The translations under genes and the position numbers were made by a program. The notes under the pieces are model-generated. The model saw only the letters and a program-made list of their open reading frames with translations. It was not told where the DNA came from and searched no databases. 64,000 bases of DNA from Agreia sp. Leaf283 (lineage in GTDB: Bacteria > Actinomycetota > Actinomycetes > Actinomycetales > Microbacteriaceae): the NCBI RefSeq assembly GCF_001422485.1, contig NZ_LMNF01000002.1, forward strand, positions 755,949 through 819,948. Reading direction: 5' to 3'. Position 1 is the first letter of the stretch, and each line of letters starts with the position of its first letter. Below are positions 31,330 to 39,976 of this stretch, piece after piece.

Positions 31330-31728
31330 GTGACGCGTGACGACCTTGCCATCCGCTACGGGCGAACGCGCGTCAATTCACGACGCACTCGCCTCATCGC
31401 ACTCGTGACGGCGGCCGTATTCGCCGTCGTGCTCGTCGGCTGGGTGGTGTGGGCTGGGCTCGACAACTCCAGCGCGGAGCTCGAGGCGAAGGACACGGGG
31501 CACACGGTCATCGACGAGCACTCGGTCTCGATCGACTTCCTGCTCACCGTTCCTCGGGGCTCCACGGCGAGCTGCGCGCTGCAGGCGCAGAGCGCGAAGT
31601 TCGCGATCGTGGGGTGGAAGATCGTCGATATCCCCGCATCCGACAAGGCGACGCGAGGCATCACGGAGACGATTCGCACGACCGAGCAGTCGGTCACAGG
31701 TTTGATTTACCGTTGCTGGCTCACCTAG
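31330..31728 (+). CDS. DUF4307 membrane protein
   Basis: The 132-residue protein has a short basic N-terminus with RYGR, one transmembrane helix (about 22-44) and an extracytoplasmic domain with SVSIDFLLTVPRGSTASCALQAQS... GWKIVDIP... YRCWLT. This matches DUF4307, a family usually encoded between mca and greA in actinobacteria. The function is unknown. The GTG start is used. It diverges from mca across an 87-base, AT-richer gap. Confidence 0.88.
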   Translation: MTRDDLAIRYGRTRVNSRRTRLIALVTAAVFAVVLVGWVVWAGLDNSSAELEAKDTGHTVIDEHSVSIDFLLTVPRGSTASCALQAQSAKFAIVGWKIVDIPASDKATRGITETIRTTEQSVTGLIYRCWLT

Positions 31729-31741
31729 GCTCGTCTTCTAT

Positions 31742-31761
31742 GCCCGGGAGATCTTCCGGGC
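31742..31761 (+). terminator. GC-rich hairpin between DUF4307 and greA
   Basis: GCCCGGGA (31742-31749), loop GATC, and TTCCGGGC (31754-31761) form an 8-bp stem with one G-T pair, 14 bases after the DUF4307 stop. The following CCATATTT is only mildly T-rich. It could terminate the upstream message or structure the greA leader. Just after it, GGGCCATAT is directly repeated (31758-31766 and 31771-31779). Confidence 0.5.
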
Positions 31762-31798
31762 CATATTTACGGGCCATATCCGTACAGAGGGAGTTCCC

Positions 31799-32290
31799 AT
31801 GGCAGACGAAGCAGCCCAGGTCACATGGCTGACCCAGGAGGCCTACGACCGCCTCACGAATGAGCTCGAGGAGCTCAGTGGGTTCGGCCGCACCGACATC
31901 GCCAAGAAGATCGAGATGGCCCGCGAAGAGGGCGACCTGAAGGAGAACGGCGGCTACCACGCCGCCAAAGAAGAGCAGGGCAAGATGGAGGCTCGCATCC
32001 GCCAGCTGACCCTGCTGCTGCGCACCGCCGAGGTCGGCGAGATCCCCGAGAGCCACGGCGTGGTCGAGGGCGGCACCGTCATCACCGCGCTCGTCGCAGG
32101 AGACGAGACCGTCTTCCTTCTCGGCAACCGCGAGATCGCCGGCGACAACGACCTCGACGTGTGGAGCGAGTCCAGCCCCCTGGGCCAGGCGATCCTGGGC
32201 CTGAAGGTGGGCGACAAGACCTCGTTCGTCGGCCCGACCGGTCGCAACATCGACGTCGAGATCGTCAAGGTCGAGACCTACCGCGCGTGA
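31799..32290 (+). CDS. greA: Transcription elongation factor GreA
   Basis: The 163-residue protein rescues backtracked RNA polymerase by stimulating transcript cleavage. The N-terminal coiled-coil has the acidic tip region MAREEGDLKENGGYHAAKEEQG, and the C-terminal FKBP-like domain follows (SSPLGQAILGLKVGDKTSF). AGAGGGAG before the ATG fixes the start. Its stop codon directly abuts the stop of the convergent ilvA gene. Confidence 0.96.
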   Translation: MADEAAQVTWLTQEAYDRLTNELEELSGFGRTDIAKKIEMAREEGDLKENGGYHAAKEEQGKMEARIRQLTLLLRTAEVGEIPESHGVVEGGTVITALVAGDETVFLLGNREIAGDNDLDVWSESSPLGQAILGLKVGDKTSFVGPTGRNIDVEIVKVETYRA

Positions 32291-33547
32291 TCAGTCGTCG
32301 CTGATGCGCGGGTCGTAGCCCGCCTCGCGCAGCATGTCGAGAACCTGCTGGCGGTGCTCGGGCCCCCGCGTCTCGACGCTCAGCTCAAGCTCCACCTCGC
32401 TGATCTGCAGCCCTTTGCCGTGGCGGGTGTGCAGCACCTCGAGCACGTTGGCGTTCGCCTCGGCGAGCAGCTCGGAGGTGCGCGCCAGCTGGCCCGGGCG
32501 GTCGGGAAGCATGATGCGCATCTTGAGGTATCTGTCTGATGCGGCGAGACCGTAGTTGATGAGCCTCAGCATGAGCAGCGGGTCGATGTTTCCACCCGAG
32601 AGGATGACGACGGTCGGCCCCGTCGCCGTGACCTGGCCCGACAGGATCGCGGCCACGCCGACCGCGCCCGCAGGCTCGACGACCTGCTTGGCCCGCTCGA
32701 GGAGCACCAGCAGCGCCTTGGCCATGTCGGCCTCGGAGACCGTGACGACCTCGTCGACGAGCTCCTTCACGATGGCGAAGTTGAGGATGCCCGGCTTGGC
32801 GACGTGGATTCCGTCGGCCATGGTGGGCGACGTCGTGATCTGCGTGGGCTCGCCCGCGGCGAGGGAGGGCGGGTAGGCCGCGGCGTTGGCGGCCTGCACG
32901 CCGATCACCCTGATCGTGCGTCCCTCGAGCTCGGCTCGTCGCTTGAGCGCCGAGGCGACGCCCGAGATGAGACCGCCCCCGCCGATGGGAACGATCACGG
33001 TCTCGACGTCGGGAACCTGATCGAGGATCTCGAGCCCGAGCGTCGACTGCCCGAGCACGATGTCGGGATGATCGAACGGAGGGATGAAGACGGCCCCCGT
33101 GCTCTCGGCGAACTCGGCCGCCGCTCGCAGGGCCTCCTCGACGCTGTGGCCGCGCAGCACGACATCGGCGCCGTACTGCTTGGTGGCCTGCAGCTTGGGG
33201 AGCGGAACGCCAAGCGGCATGAAGATGGTCGCCGAGATTCCCAGCTCGCGCGCCGCGAAGGCCACACCCTGGGCGTGGTTGCCGGCCGACGCCGCGACGA
33301 CTCCGCGCACCTGCTCGTCGGGCGAGAGACGGGAGAGCCTGTTGTAGGCCCCGCGGATCTTGTACGACCCCGTGCGCTGCAGATGCTCGCACTTGAGGAA
33401 GACGGGCGCACCCAGCTCTGTGCTGAGGAAGCGCGACGTCTCCATCGGGGTGGGGTCGACGATGCGGGATACCCGCTCGCGGGCATCCATCATGTCGTCG
33501 AGCGTCGGAACCGCGGTGACCACGGGCTGCGTGAGTGAGTCAGTCAT
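32291..33547 (-). CDS. ilvA: Threonine ammonia-lyase with C-terminal ACT domain
   Basis: The 418-residue PLP enzyme deaminates threonine to 2-oxobutanoate. The PLP lysine is Lys63 in TGSYKIRGAYNR, and IPIGGGGLISG binds the cofactor phosphate. A single ACT regulatory domain starts near residue 335 (MRIMLPDRPGQLARTSELLAEANANVLEV). This is the form with one ACT domain, close to TdcB-type and many actinobacterial IlvA proteins. The start overlaps the AI-2E gene stop by four bases, so it is coupled to the upstream transport operon. Confidence 0.95.
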   Translation of the reverse strand: MTDSLTQPVVTAVPTLDDMMDARERVSRIVDPTPMETSRFLSTELGAPVFLKCEHLQRTGSYKIRGAYNRLSRLSPDEQVRGVVAASAGNHAQGVAFAARELGISATIFMPLGVPLPKLQATKQYGADVVLRGHSVEEALRAAAEFAESTGAVFIPPFDHPDIVLGQSTLGLEILDQVPDVETVIVPIGGGGLISGVASALKRRAELEGRTIRVIGVQAANAAAYPPSLAAGEPTQITTSPTMADGIHVAKPGILNFAIVKELVDEVVTVSEADMAKALLVLLERAKQVVEPAGAVGVAAILSGQVTATGPTVVILSGGNIDPLLMLRLINYGLAASDRYLKMRIMLPDRPGQLARTSELLAEANANVLEVLHTRHGKGLQISEVELELSVETRGPEHRQQVLDMLREAGYDPRISDD

Positions 33548-34644
33548 TCGAGAACGATGTCTTTCGGTTTCGAGAGGGGAGGCCGCCAGTCGCCCCGGGC
33601 GATGTAGCCGATCATCACGTTGAGCACGGCGACGATCGGAACGGCGAACAGGGCGCCGGGGATTCCCGCGACGACCGACCCTCCGGCCACGGCGAGAACG
33701 ACGGCGAGGGGATGCACCTTCACCGCGGTGCCCATAACGAGGGGCTGGAGCACGTGGCCCTCGATCTGCTGGACGAGCAGAACGATGCCGAGCATGATGA
33801 GCGCGACGACCCAGCCGTTGTAGACCAGCGCGATGAAGACCGCGAGTGCGCCGGTGGCGACGGCGCCGATCACGGGGATGAACGATCCGAGGAAGACCAG
33901 GACGGCGATGGGGATGGCCAGGGGCAGTTGGAGGATCGCGGCTCCCGCGCCGATGCCGATGGCGTCGATGGTAGCCACGAGGATCTGCACCTTGATGAAG
34001 TTCTGCAGCGTCAGCCATCCGGCCTTGCCCGCGCCGTCGAGCGCGGCGCGTGCGCGGCGCGGGAAGACGCGCACGATCCACGCCCAGATTCCCTTGCCGT
34101 CGATCAGAATGAAGAGCGTCGAGAAGAGAGTCAGCAGCACGCCCGCGAAGAGCTCGGTCACGGTCGACCCCACCGACACGGCTCCGGAGAGGAGCACCGA
34201 CGAGTCGGCCTGGAGGAACGAGAGCGCCTGGGAGAGGTAGGCGGAGAGATCGCTGTCGGAGACGTTGAACGGCGGCTGCGTCAGCCAGTCCCGAAGGTCG
34301 TGGGCGCTTGCTACCGTCTGGTCGCGCAGGTCGCCGAAGCCGGCACGAACCTGGGCGACGACGAGGAAGATGAGGGCCGCCACGATGACCAGCGTTCCCA
34401 GCTCCGCCACGGCGATCGCGAGCCACTTGGGCCACCGATGTGCGACGAGCCAGTTCTTCAGGGGAACGAGGAGCGCCGAGAGGAGGGTCGCTACAAGAAG
34501 CGGAATGACGAGCAGTCGGAGATACGACACGAGGAAGAAGAACACGGCCAGTGCGCCGGCAATTGCAAGCAGGCGCCATGACCAGGCCCCCGCGATGCGG
34601 AGTCCGGGAGGCACCGCGGCATCGTTCACGTCAGGCTCGGACAT
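33544..34644 (-). CDS. AI-2E family transporter (DUF20)
   Basis: The 366-residue protein has about eight helices in the pattern of the AI-2E/TqsA family: LLVIPLLVATLLSALLVPLKNWL near the N-terminus, IPIAVLVFLGSFIPVIGAVATGALAVFIAL, and VQQIEGHVLQPLVMG followed by VHPLAVVLAVAGGSVVAGIPGALFAVPIVAVLNV. Proven substrates in the family range from AI-2 to Na+/H+, so this one is open. It lies nine bases downstream of the ABC ATPase gene and overlaps ilvA by four. Confidence 0.9.
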   Translation of the reverse strand: MSEPDVNDAAVPPGLRIAGAWSWRLLAIAGALAVFFFLVSYLRLLVIPLLVATLLSALLVPLKNWLVAHRWPKWLAIAVAELGTLVIVAALIFLVVAQVRAGFGDLRDQTVASAHDLRDWLTQPPFNVSDSDLSAYLSQALSFLQADSSVLLSGAVSVGSTVTELFAGVLLTLFSTLFILIDGKGIWAWIVRVFPRRARAALDGAGKAGWLTLQNFIKVQILVATIDAIGIGAGAAILQLPLAIPIAVLVFLGSFIPVIGAVATGALAVFIALVYNGWVVALIMLGIVLLVQQIEGHVLQPLVMGTAVKVHPLAVVLAVAGGSVVAGIPGALFAVPIVAVLNVMIGYIARGDWRPPLSKPKDIVLE

Positions 34645-34653
34645 GTCCTCATT

Positions 34654-35709
34654 CTAGGCGCGCTGCTGCACCGCCACGGCCGCCCCGGTCAGTGCCAGGA
34701 AGACGCTGTCGCCGACCGCCGCCGGCGCCGTCGCGCCATGCTGGATGCGCACCAGCGCGCCCGAGGAGAGACGCACTGTGGTGCGACGGAAGCTGCCGAG
34801 GAAGCTGCTCGACACGACCTCCGCGGGGATTCCCTCGGTCGCGAAGACGACATCTTCCGGGCGCACATAGGCCGAGACCGGGCCGAGCGGCGTTGTCGTG
34901 TCGATGAGGGGCAGTCGCACGCCCTCCACCACCACGGTTCCCGACTCGTCGACCTCGCCGTCCAGACGGTTGCTGAGCCCGACGAACTCGGCCACGAACG
35001 ACGTTCTCGCCCGGGTGTACAACTCCTCGGGAGCACCGATCTGCTCGATCGTGCCCGCCCGCATCACCGCGACCCGGTCGGCGACCGCGAGGGCCTCCTC
35101 CTGGTCGTGCGTCACGAACAGGGTGGTGATTCCCAGATCGATCTGGATGCGCCGGATCTCGTCTCGGAGCTGCACCCGCACGCGGGCATCGAGCGCCGAC
35201 AGCGGCTCGTCGAGCAGCAGCACCCGCGGCTCCGTCACGAGCGCCCTGGCCAGCGCCACGCGCTGCTGCTGTCCGCCGGAGAGCTGGTGGGCGTAGCGCT
35301 CGGCTTGCACGCCGAGGCCGACCATGTCGAGGGCGGCCAGCGCACGCGTGCGCCGCTCGTCTTTCGGAACCTTGCGCATCCGGAGCCCGAATTCGACGTT
35401 CGAGAGCACCGTGAGGTGCGGAAAGAGCGAGTACGACTGGAAGACCATACCGATGTCGCGCCTGTTGGCGGGCAGGCCCGAGACGTCGGTGCCGTCGATC
35501 GTGATGCTGCCGCTGGTCGCGTCCTCGAGGCCGGCGAGCACGCGCAGGGCCGTGGTCTTGCCGCAGCCGCTGGGGCCGAGGAGCGCGACGAACTCGCCGG
35601 GCTGCAGGGTGAGGTCGACGCCGTCGAGGGCCCGGTGCCCCGGGAACTCCTTGACGACGGAGCGGAATTCGACGGTCACGCCGGCGTCGCGTCGGGTGGT
35701 GAGACTCAT
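34654..35709 (-). CDS. ABC importer ATPase (PotA/FbpC-like) with TOBE domain
   Basis: The 351-residue ATPase has Walker A GPSGCGKTT (about residue 45), Q-loop GMVFQSYSLFPH, signature LSGGQQQRVALARAL, Walker B VLLLDEPLSALD and H-loop FVTHDQEEA. The C-terminal 110 residues form a TOBE-type regulatory domain (VSAYVRPEDVVF). It energises the two permeases encoded just upstream; its start overlaps the second permease gene by four bases. Family members carry polyamines, iron or phosphonates, so the substrate is uncertain. Confidence 0.94.
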   Translation of the reverse strand: MSLTTRRDAGVTVEFRSVVKEFPGHRALDGVDLTLQPGEFVALLGPSGCGKTTALRVLAGLEDATSGSITIDGTDVSGLPANRRDIGMVFQSYSLFPHLTVLSNVEFGLRMRKVPKDERRTRALAALDMVGLGVQAERYAHQLSGGQQQRVALARALVTEPRVLLLDEPLSALDARVRVQLRDEIRRIQIDLGITTLFVTHDQEEALAVADRVAVMRAGTIEQIGAPEELYTRARTSFVAEFVGLSNRLDGEVDESGTVVVEGVRLPLIDTTTPLGPVSAYVRPEDVVFATEGIPAEVVSSSFLGSFRRTTVRLSSGALVRIQHGATAPAAVGDSVFLALTGAAVAVQQRA

Positions 35710-36536
35710 GAGGATGCTCCGGTCGAGGATCGTTTTCTACGGGGTGCGCCGACCCTGCCGATGGCGAGCAGCAGCAGGAAGGCGAAGACGAGGGCCAGCA
35801 GGGCGAAGATCACGGCGACGAACGGATCGGACTTCGACACGATGACCAGTGCGGTCTGCAGGTTGACCCGGTTCAGCAGGGCGGCGATCGTGTACTCGCC
35901 GAGCACCACGGCGACCGAGATGAACGAGGCCGAGAGGATGCCGCGGCGAAGGTTGGGCAGGAGTACTCGAAGCAGCACCGTCAGCCATCCGGCACCGAGC
36001 GAACGGGCGGCCTCGCTGAGGGTGATCACGTCGATGGCCTGGAGGTTGGCCTGGATGGCGCGATAGGCGAAGGGCAGCACGATGATGCCGTAGGCGAACG
36101 ACAGGGTCCACACCCCGCTGCCGAACATCTTCGCCACGACGGAGTACACGGGGGCGAGGCCCACGACGAGCACGATGGCCGGGATGGTGATGGGCAGCAG
36201 GCAGAGGAATTCTATCGCCCGACGCAGGTAAGGAAAGCGCAACTGCACCAGGATCATCGTCGGAACGAGGATGACGAGCATCACGATGACGGTGACGATG
36301 GCGAGCACGACCGAGTTGCCGAGGGCGGTCAGTATGCCCTTGTACTCCCCCGTCAGGCCTCCGGAGAAGACGGCTATCCAACGGCTGAAGTCGTAGCCGC
36401 CCTCGAGCCCACGACGCAGGGTGAACTCGACCATCGCAATGATGGGCACGAGGAACACGAGCCCCACGATGCCGAGGATCAGCCAGCGCGTGAGCGCGCT
36501 GGGCTCGGGCCGGAATGCCTTCGCCTGGCCGCTCAT
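35706..36536 (-). CDS. ABC importer permease (PotC-like)
   Basis: The 276-residue binding-protein-dependent permease has six helices and the EAA loop AARSLGAGWLTVLLRVLLPNLRRGILSA (about residue 180) that contacts the ATPase. ATG 36536 overlaps the stop of the partner permease by four bases. The longer in-frame reading to 36857 is an artefact. It acts in the membrane as the second half of the heterodimeric channel. Confidence 0.93.
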   Translation of the reverse strand: MSGQAKAFRPEPSALTRWLILGIVGLVFLVPIIAMVEFTLRRGLEGGYDFSRWIAVFSGGLTGEYKGILTALGNSVVLAIVTVIVMLVILVPTMILVQLRFPYLRRAIEFLCLLPITIPAIVLVVGLAPVYSVVAKMFGSGVWTLSFAYGIIVLPFAYRAIQANLQAIDVITLSEAARSLGAGWLTVLLRVLLPNLRRGILSASFISVAVVLGEYTIAALLNRVNLQTALVIVSKSDPFVAVIFALLALVFAFLLLLAIGRVGAPRRKRSSTGASS

Positions 36537-37474
36537 CGCTGCCACTTCGCAGAACGCTTCATCAGCAGCGAGTAGAGCGTCATAACGATGACCATCACGA
36601 CGATCATTCCGAGGGCGAGCGCACCGGCGAGGTTCTCTCGGCCGAGCACGGTCTCGCTCGTGAGCGCCGAGCGGATCTGCAGGGGAACGATCTGTGACCC
36701 CTGACTCGTGAGCGCGGCCGCCGTGGCGAACGACGAGAATGCGTTGGCGAAGAGAAGCAGCAGGCAGCCGAGAAACGACGGCGTGAGAACCGGGATGCCG
36801 ATGCGCCACCAGTAGGTTGCGCGTGAACCCCCGAGACTGGCGTTGGCTTCGGCCCATTGGGGCTTGAGGCCCTCGAGAGCGGGAAGGAACGTGATGATCA
36901 TCAGGGGAACCTGAAAGTAGATGTACGGCAGGATCAGGCCGGGCAGTTCGTACAGCCAGACGCCGTCGGCGAAGATATCGATTCCGAACGAGTCTTTCAG
37001 GTACACGGTGACCATGCCCTGGATGCCGATGGTCGCCACGAACGCGAACGCCAGCATCACACCGCCGAATTGGGCGAGGACCCCGCTGGCGGAGTCCACG
37101 ACGGAACGCAGCAGGCCCGTGGGATTGGTTCCGATCAGCGCGTAGCAGCAGGCCGCACCCACGACCGAACCGATGACCGCGGTGAGGGCCGAGAGCCCGA
37201 TCGAGTTGCCGAAAGTGGTGAGAATCAGCGGGTCGGCAAGGGCCTCGATGTTGGTCAACGAGAACGATCCGGTGCCGTCGAGGAAGCCGGTGAAGAGGGC
37301 GATCGCGGTGGGCAGACCGAGAAAAAGGAGGATGTACGCCGCGAACGGAACGAGGCCGAGGAAACTCGGCACGGTGAAGGCCGCCCGTCGCGACGACTCG
37401 GGGCGTCGAGCCTGCACTGCTGCAGGCTCGACGCCCTCGAGGGGAGCGACGACCGACACGAGGGCGTCAGCCAT
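36533..37474 (-). CDS. ABC importer permease (PotB-like)
   Basis: The 313-residue permease has a Pro/Ala-rich cytoplasmic N-terminus (about 35 residues) and six transmembrane helices. Its EAA loop is EANASLGGSRATYWWRIGIPVLTPSFL (about residue 215). It pairs with the product of the next gene. The gene begins 20 bases after the binding-protein gene on the same strand. Confidence 0.93.
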   Translation of the reverse strand: MADALVSVVAPLEGVEPAAVQARRPESSRRAAFTVPSFLGLVPFAAYILLFLGLPTAIALFTGFLDGTGSFSLTNIEALADPLILTTFGNSIGLSALTAVIGSVVGAACCYALIGTNPTGLLRSVVDSASGVLAQFGGVMLAFAFVATIGIQGMVTVYLKDSFGIDIFADGVWLYELPGLILPYIYFQVPLMIITFLPALEGLKPQWAEANASLGGSRATYWWRIGIPVLTPSFLGCLLLLFANAFSSFATAAALTSQGSQIVPLQIRSALTSETVLGRENLAGALALGMIVVMVIVMTLYSLLMKRSAKWQR

Positions 37475-37494
37475 CAGTAGGGTGTTTTTCTCGG

Positions 37495-38631
37495 TTACTG
37501 AACGGCTGCGGCCCAGTTGCTGCCGAGCAGCGCGGCGGCGTCCTCGGACTCCTTCGCCGAGGGCACGACGGTCTCGTCAGGCGTCTCGGGCAGGGCGTCG
37601 AAGAGCTTCTCGTCGATCGTTCCGGCCTCCGCCATGGCGTCGGCACGAACAGGACGTGCGCCACCGGCGAGCCACAGGTTCTGGGCCTCGTCGCTGTAGA
37701 GGAACTCCTGCCACAGGCGAGCGGCGGCCGGGTGCGGAGCGTCGGCGTTGATGGCCTGGTTGTAGTAGCCGGCGTAACCGGTGCCCGGGAGCACGACGAC
37801 CTCCCACTTGCGCTGGCCGTCGAGGTCCTTGCCGTAGCCGACATTCAGGTAGTCCCAGTCGAAGACGACGGGCGTCTCACCGGAGGCGATCGTTGCAGGA
37901 GTCGGGTCGATCTTCACGAAGTTGCCGGCCTTGTTCAGCTCGGAGAAGAAGTCGATGCCCGGCTGGAAGTCGGCGGTCGATCCGCCGTTCTGAACGGATG
38001 CCATGCCCACGGCCGCGAAGGCGGCCCCGGCCTGCGTGGGGTCGCCGTTGATCGCGACCTTGCCCTTGTACTCGTCGCCGAGGAGGTCGTCGAGGCTCGT
38101 CGGCGCCGGAACGGCGTCGGGGTCGTAGCCGATCGCCATGTATCCGCCGTAGTCGCCGACCCACAGGCCGCTCTGCTCCTTGAGCGCATCCGGAATGTCG
38201 GCCCAGGTCTCGACCTGGTACGGGGCGAACTTGTCGGTGTTGGCGAGGGCGACCGCGGCGCCGACGTCGAAGACGTCGGGGGCGGTGTCCTGGCCGGCCA
38301 GGTTGTCGGCCGCCTGGATCTCCTCCGCGCTGGACGCGTCGGGCGAGGCCTCGGTGATGGTGATCTCGGGGTACTTCGCGGAGAAAGCATCGAGCACGGC
38401 GCCGTAGTTGGCCCAGTCGCGAGGAAGGGCGATCACGTTGAGGGCGCCCTCGGCCTTGGCGGCTTCTTCGAGGCCGGCGAGGTCGCCGAATGCCGAGACG
38501 CTGGTGGCGGTCGCGGCGTCGACTCCGCCGTCTGCGGATGCGTCGGCCGAGGTGCTCGCGCACGAGCTGAGCGTGAGGGTGAGGGCGATCGCAGCGGCGA
38601 TGCCGGCGATGGCTGTGCGGGTGGAAAGCAA
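37495..38631 (-). CDS. ABC importer substrate-binding lipoprotein
   Basis: The 378-residue protein has a lipoprotein signal peptide (TLTLSSCAST, Cys near residue 24) and a type II periplasmic-binding fold of the spermidine/iron/2-aminoethylphosphonate group: GALNVIALPRDWANYGAVLDAFSAKYPEITI, DVFDVGAAVALANTDKFAPY, GDYGGYMAIGYDPDAVPAPTSLDDLL, VVFDWDYLNVGY. The start is a TTG directly after GGAGGA, with no ATG nearby. It is the first gene of a likely six-gene unit through ilvA. The ligand is unknown. Confidence 0.92.
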   Translation of the reverse strand: MLSTRTAIAGIAAAIALTLTLSSCASTSADASADGGVDAATATSVSAFGDLAGLEEAAKAEGALNVIALPRDWANYGAVLDAFSAKYPEITITEASPDASSAEEIQAADNLAGQDTAPDVFDVGAAVALANTDKFAPYQVETWADIPDALKEQSGLWVGDYGGYMAIGYDPDAVPAPTSLDDLLGDEYKGKVAINGDPTQAGAAFAAVGMASVQNGGSTADFQPGIDFFSELNKAGNFVKIDPTPATIASGETPVVFDWDYLNVGYGKDLDGQRKWEVVVLPGTGYAGYYNQAINADAPHPAAARLWQEFLYSDEAQNLWLAGGARPVRADAMAEAGTIDEKLFDALPETPDETVVPSAKESEDAAALLGSNWAAAVQ

Positions 38632-38785
38632 GAGTCCTCCAGGTGGATCGGGCGGGTGTCGGATTCGGCTGTGGTTCCGACGTGCCGACGCTATGAGTGC
38701 CGCACGACCTGGATGCGACCGCCCGGTATCGCCGAGGTGAACGGCGCGTGTCTCGCTGTCGGTGGCACATGGGTACCCTCATGGC

Positions 38786-39976
38786 ATGGCCTCATCGCTG
38801 TCTCCCGCCCTGGCCCGCCGCGTCGCCCTCGCCGCCCAGGGATTCGGCCGCCCGTCCACCGGCGCCCCTCCCGGCATCCGCCAGTTCGGGTCGCTGATCG
38901 ACAGGCTCGGCCTGCTGCAGATCGATTCGGTCAACGTCTTCGAACGAAGCCACTACCTGCCGGTCTTCGCGCGCCTCGGCAGCTACGACAAGGCGCAGCT
39001 CGACCGGCTCACCTACTCGCCGCGCATCACCGAGTACTGGGCCCACGAGGCGTCGTTCATTCCCATCGACACCCTTCCCCTTCTGCGCTGGCGACAGCAG
39101 GAGTATCGCGAGAAGTGGGCGGCCGACTCGGAGTCGTGGTTCAACGCGAACAGGCCCATGACCGAGTGGCTTCTCGCAGAACTGGCGGAGAAGGGGCCGA
39201 TGCGTGCGAGTGAGATCGAGCACGAGTCGAACACGCGCAGCGGCTCGTGGTGGGGCTGGTCAGACGTGAAGCGCGGGCTCGAGACCCTCTTCCGCTGGGG
39301 CGACGTGGTGAGCGCCGGCCGCACCCGGTTCGAGAGGGTCTACGCCTTGCCCGAACAGGTGCTGCCCGCATCGGTGCGAGAGCTGCAGGTTCCGCGCGAC
39401 GAGGCCATGCGCCGGCTGATCTCCATCTCCGCCCGCGCGCACGGCGTGGGCACCGCAGACGACTTCGCCGACTACTTCCGGCTGAAGGCCGTCGACGCGG
39501 TGCCGGCGATCCGCGAACTCGAGGAGTCCGGCGAGCTGCTGCCCGTCACCATCGACGGCTGGGGCAAACCCGCGTGGCTGCACCGCGATGCGCGGCTCCC
39601 CCGGCGAATGGATGCGACGGCGCTGCTCTCGCCGTTCGATCCCGTCGTCTGGGCGCGCGCCCGGGCGCTGCGGCTGTTCGACTTCCACTACCGCATCGAG
39701 ATCTACACCCCCGAGCCCAAGCGCGTGTTCGGCTACTACGTGCTGCCCGTGCTCGTCGACGACCGCGTCGTCGGCAGGCTCGACCTCAAGAACGACCGGC
39801 AGGCGGGTGTGCTGCGGGTGCGGGCATCGTGGTCGGAGCCGGGCGCGCCCGACGAGACGGCGGCCAGGCTCGCACCCGTGCTGCGCCAGACGATGCAGTG
39901 GCAGGGGCTCACCGACATCGAGGTGTCGCCGAAGGGCAACCTGGCTGCGTCACTCGCCGCGGAGCTGTCGAGCTAG
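38786..39976 (+). CDS. YcaQ-like DNA glycosylase (winged-helix, HTH_42)
   Basis: The 396-residue protein matches the AlkZ/YcaQ superfamily of winged-helix DNA glycosylases. The catalytic loop reads LGLLQIDSVNVFERSHY with Gln45-x-Asp47, the QxD variant of YcaQ rather than QxQ of AlkZ. ATEYWAHEASFIP-like and LLSPFDPVVWARAR segments are also typical. YcaQ-type enzymes unhook interstrand crosslinks and remove bulky N7 adducts. ATG 38786 is preferred over GTG 38762. It diverges from the ABC importer across a 154-base gap in which I saw no strong site. Its stop overlaps the convergent htpX-like gene by four bases. Confidence 0.88.
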   Translation: MASSLSPALARRVALAAQGFGRPSTGAPPGIRQFGSLIDRLGLLQIDSVNVFERSHYLPVFARLGSYDKAQLDRLTYSPRITEYWAHEASFIPIDTLPLLRWRQQEYREKWAADSESWFNANRPMTEWLLAELAEKGPMRASEIEHESNTRSGSWWGWSDVKRGLETLFRWGDVVSAGRTRFERVYALPEQVLPASVRELQVPRDEAMRRLISISARAHGVGTADDFADYFRLKAVDAVPAIRELEESGELLPVTIDGWGKPAWLHRDARLPRRMDATALLSPFDPVVWARARALRLFDFHYRIEIYTPEPKRVFGYYVLPVLVDDRVVGRLDLKNDRQAGVLRVRASWSEPGAPDETAARLAPVLRQTMQWQGLTDIEVSPKGNLAASLAAELSS

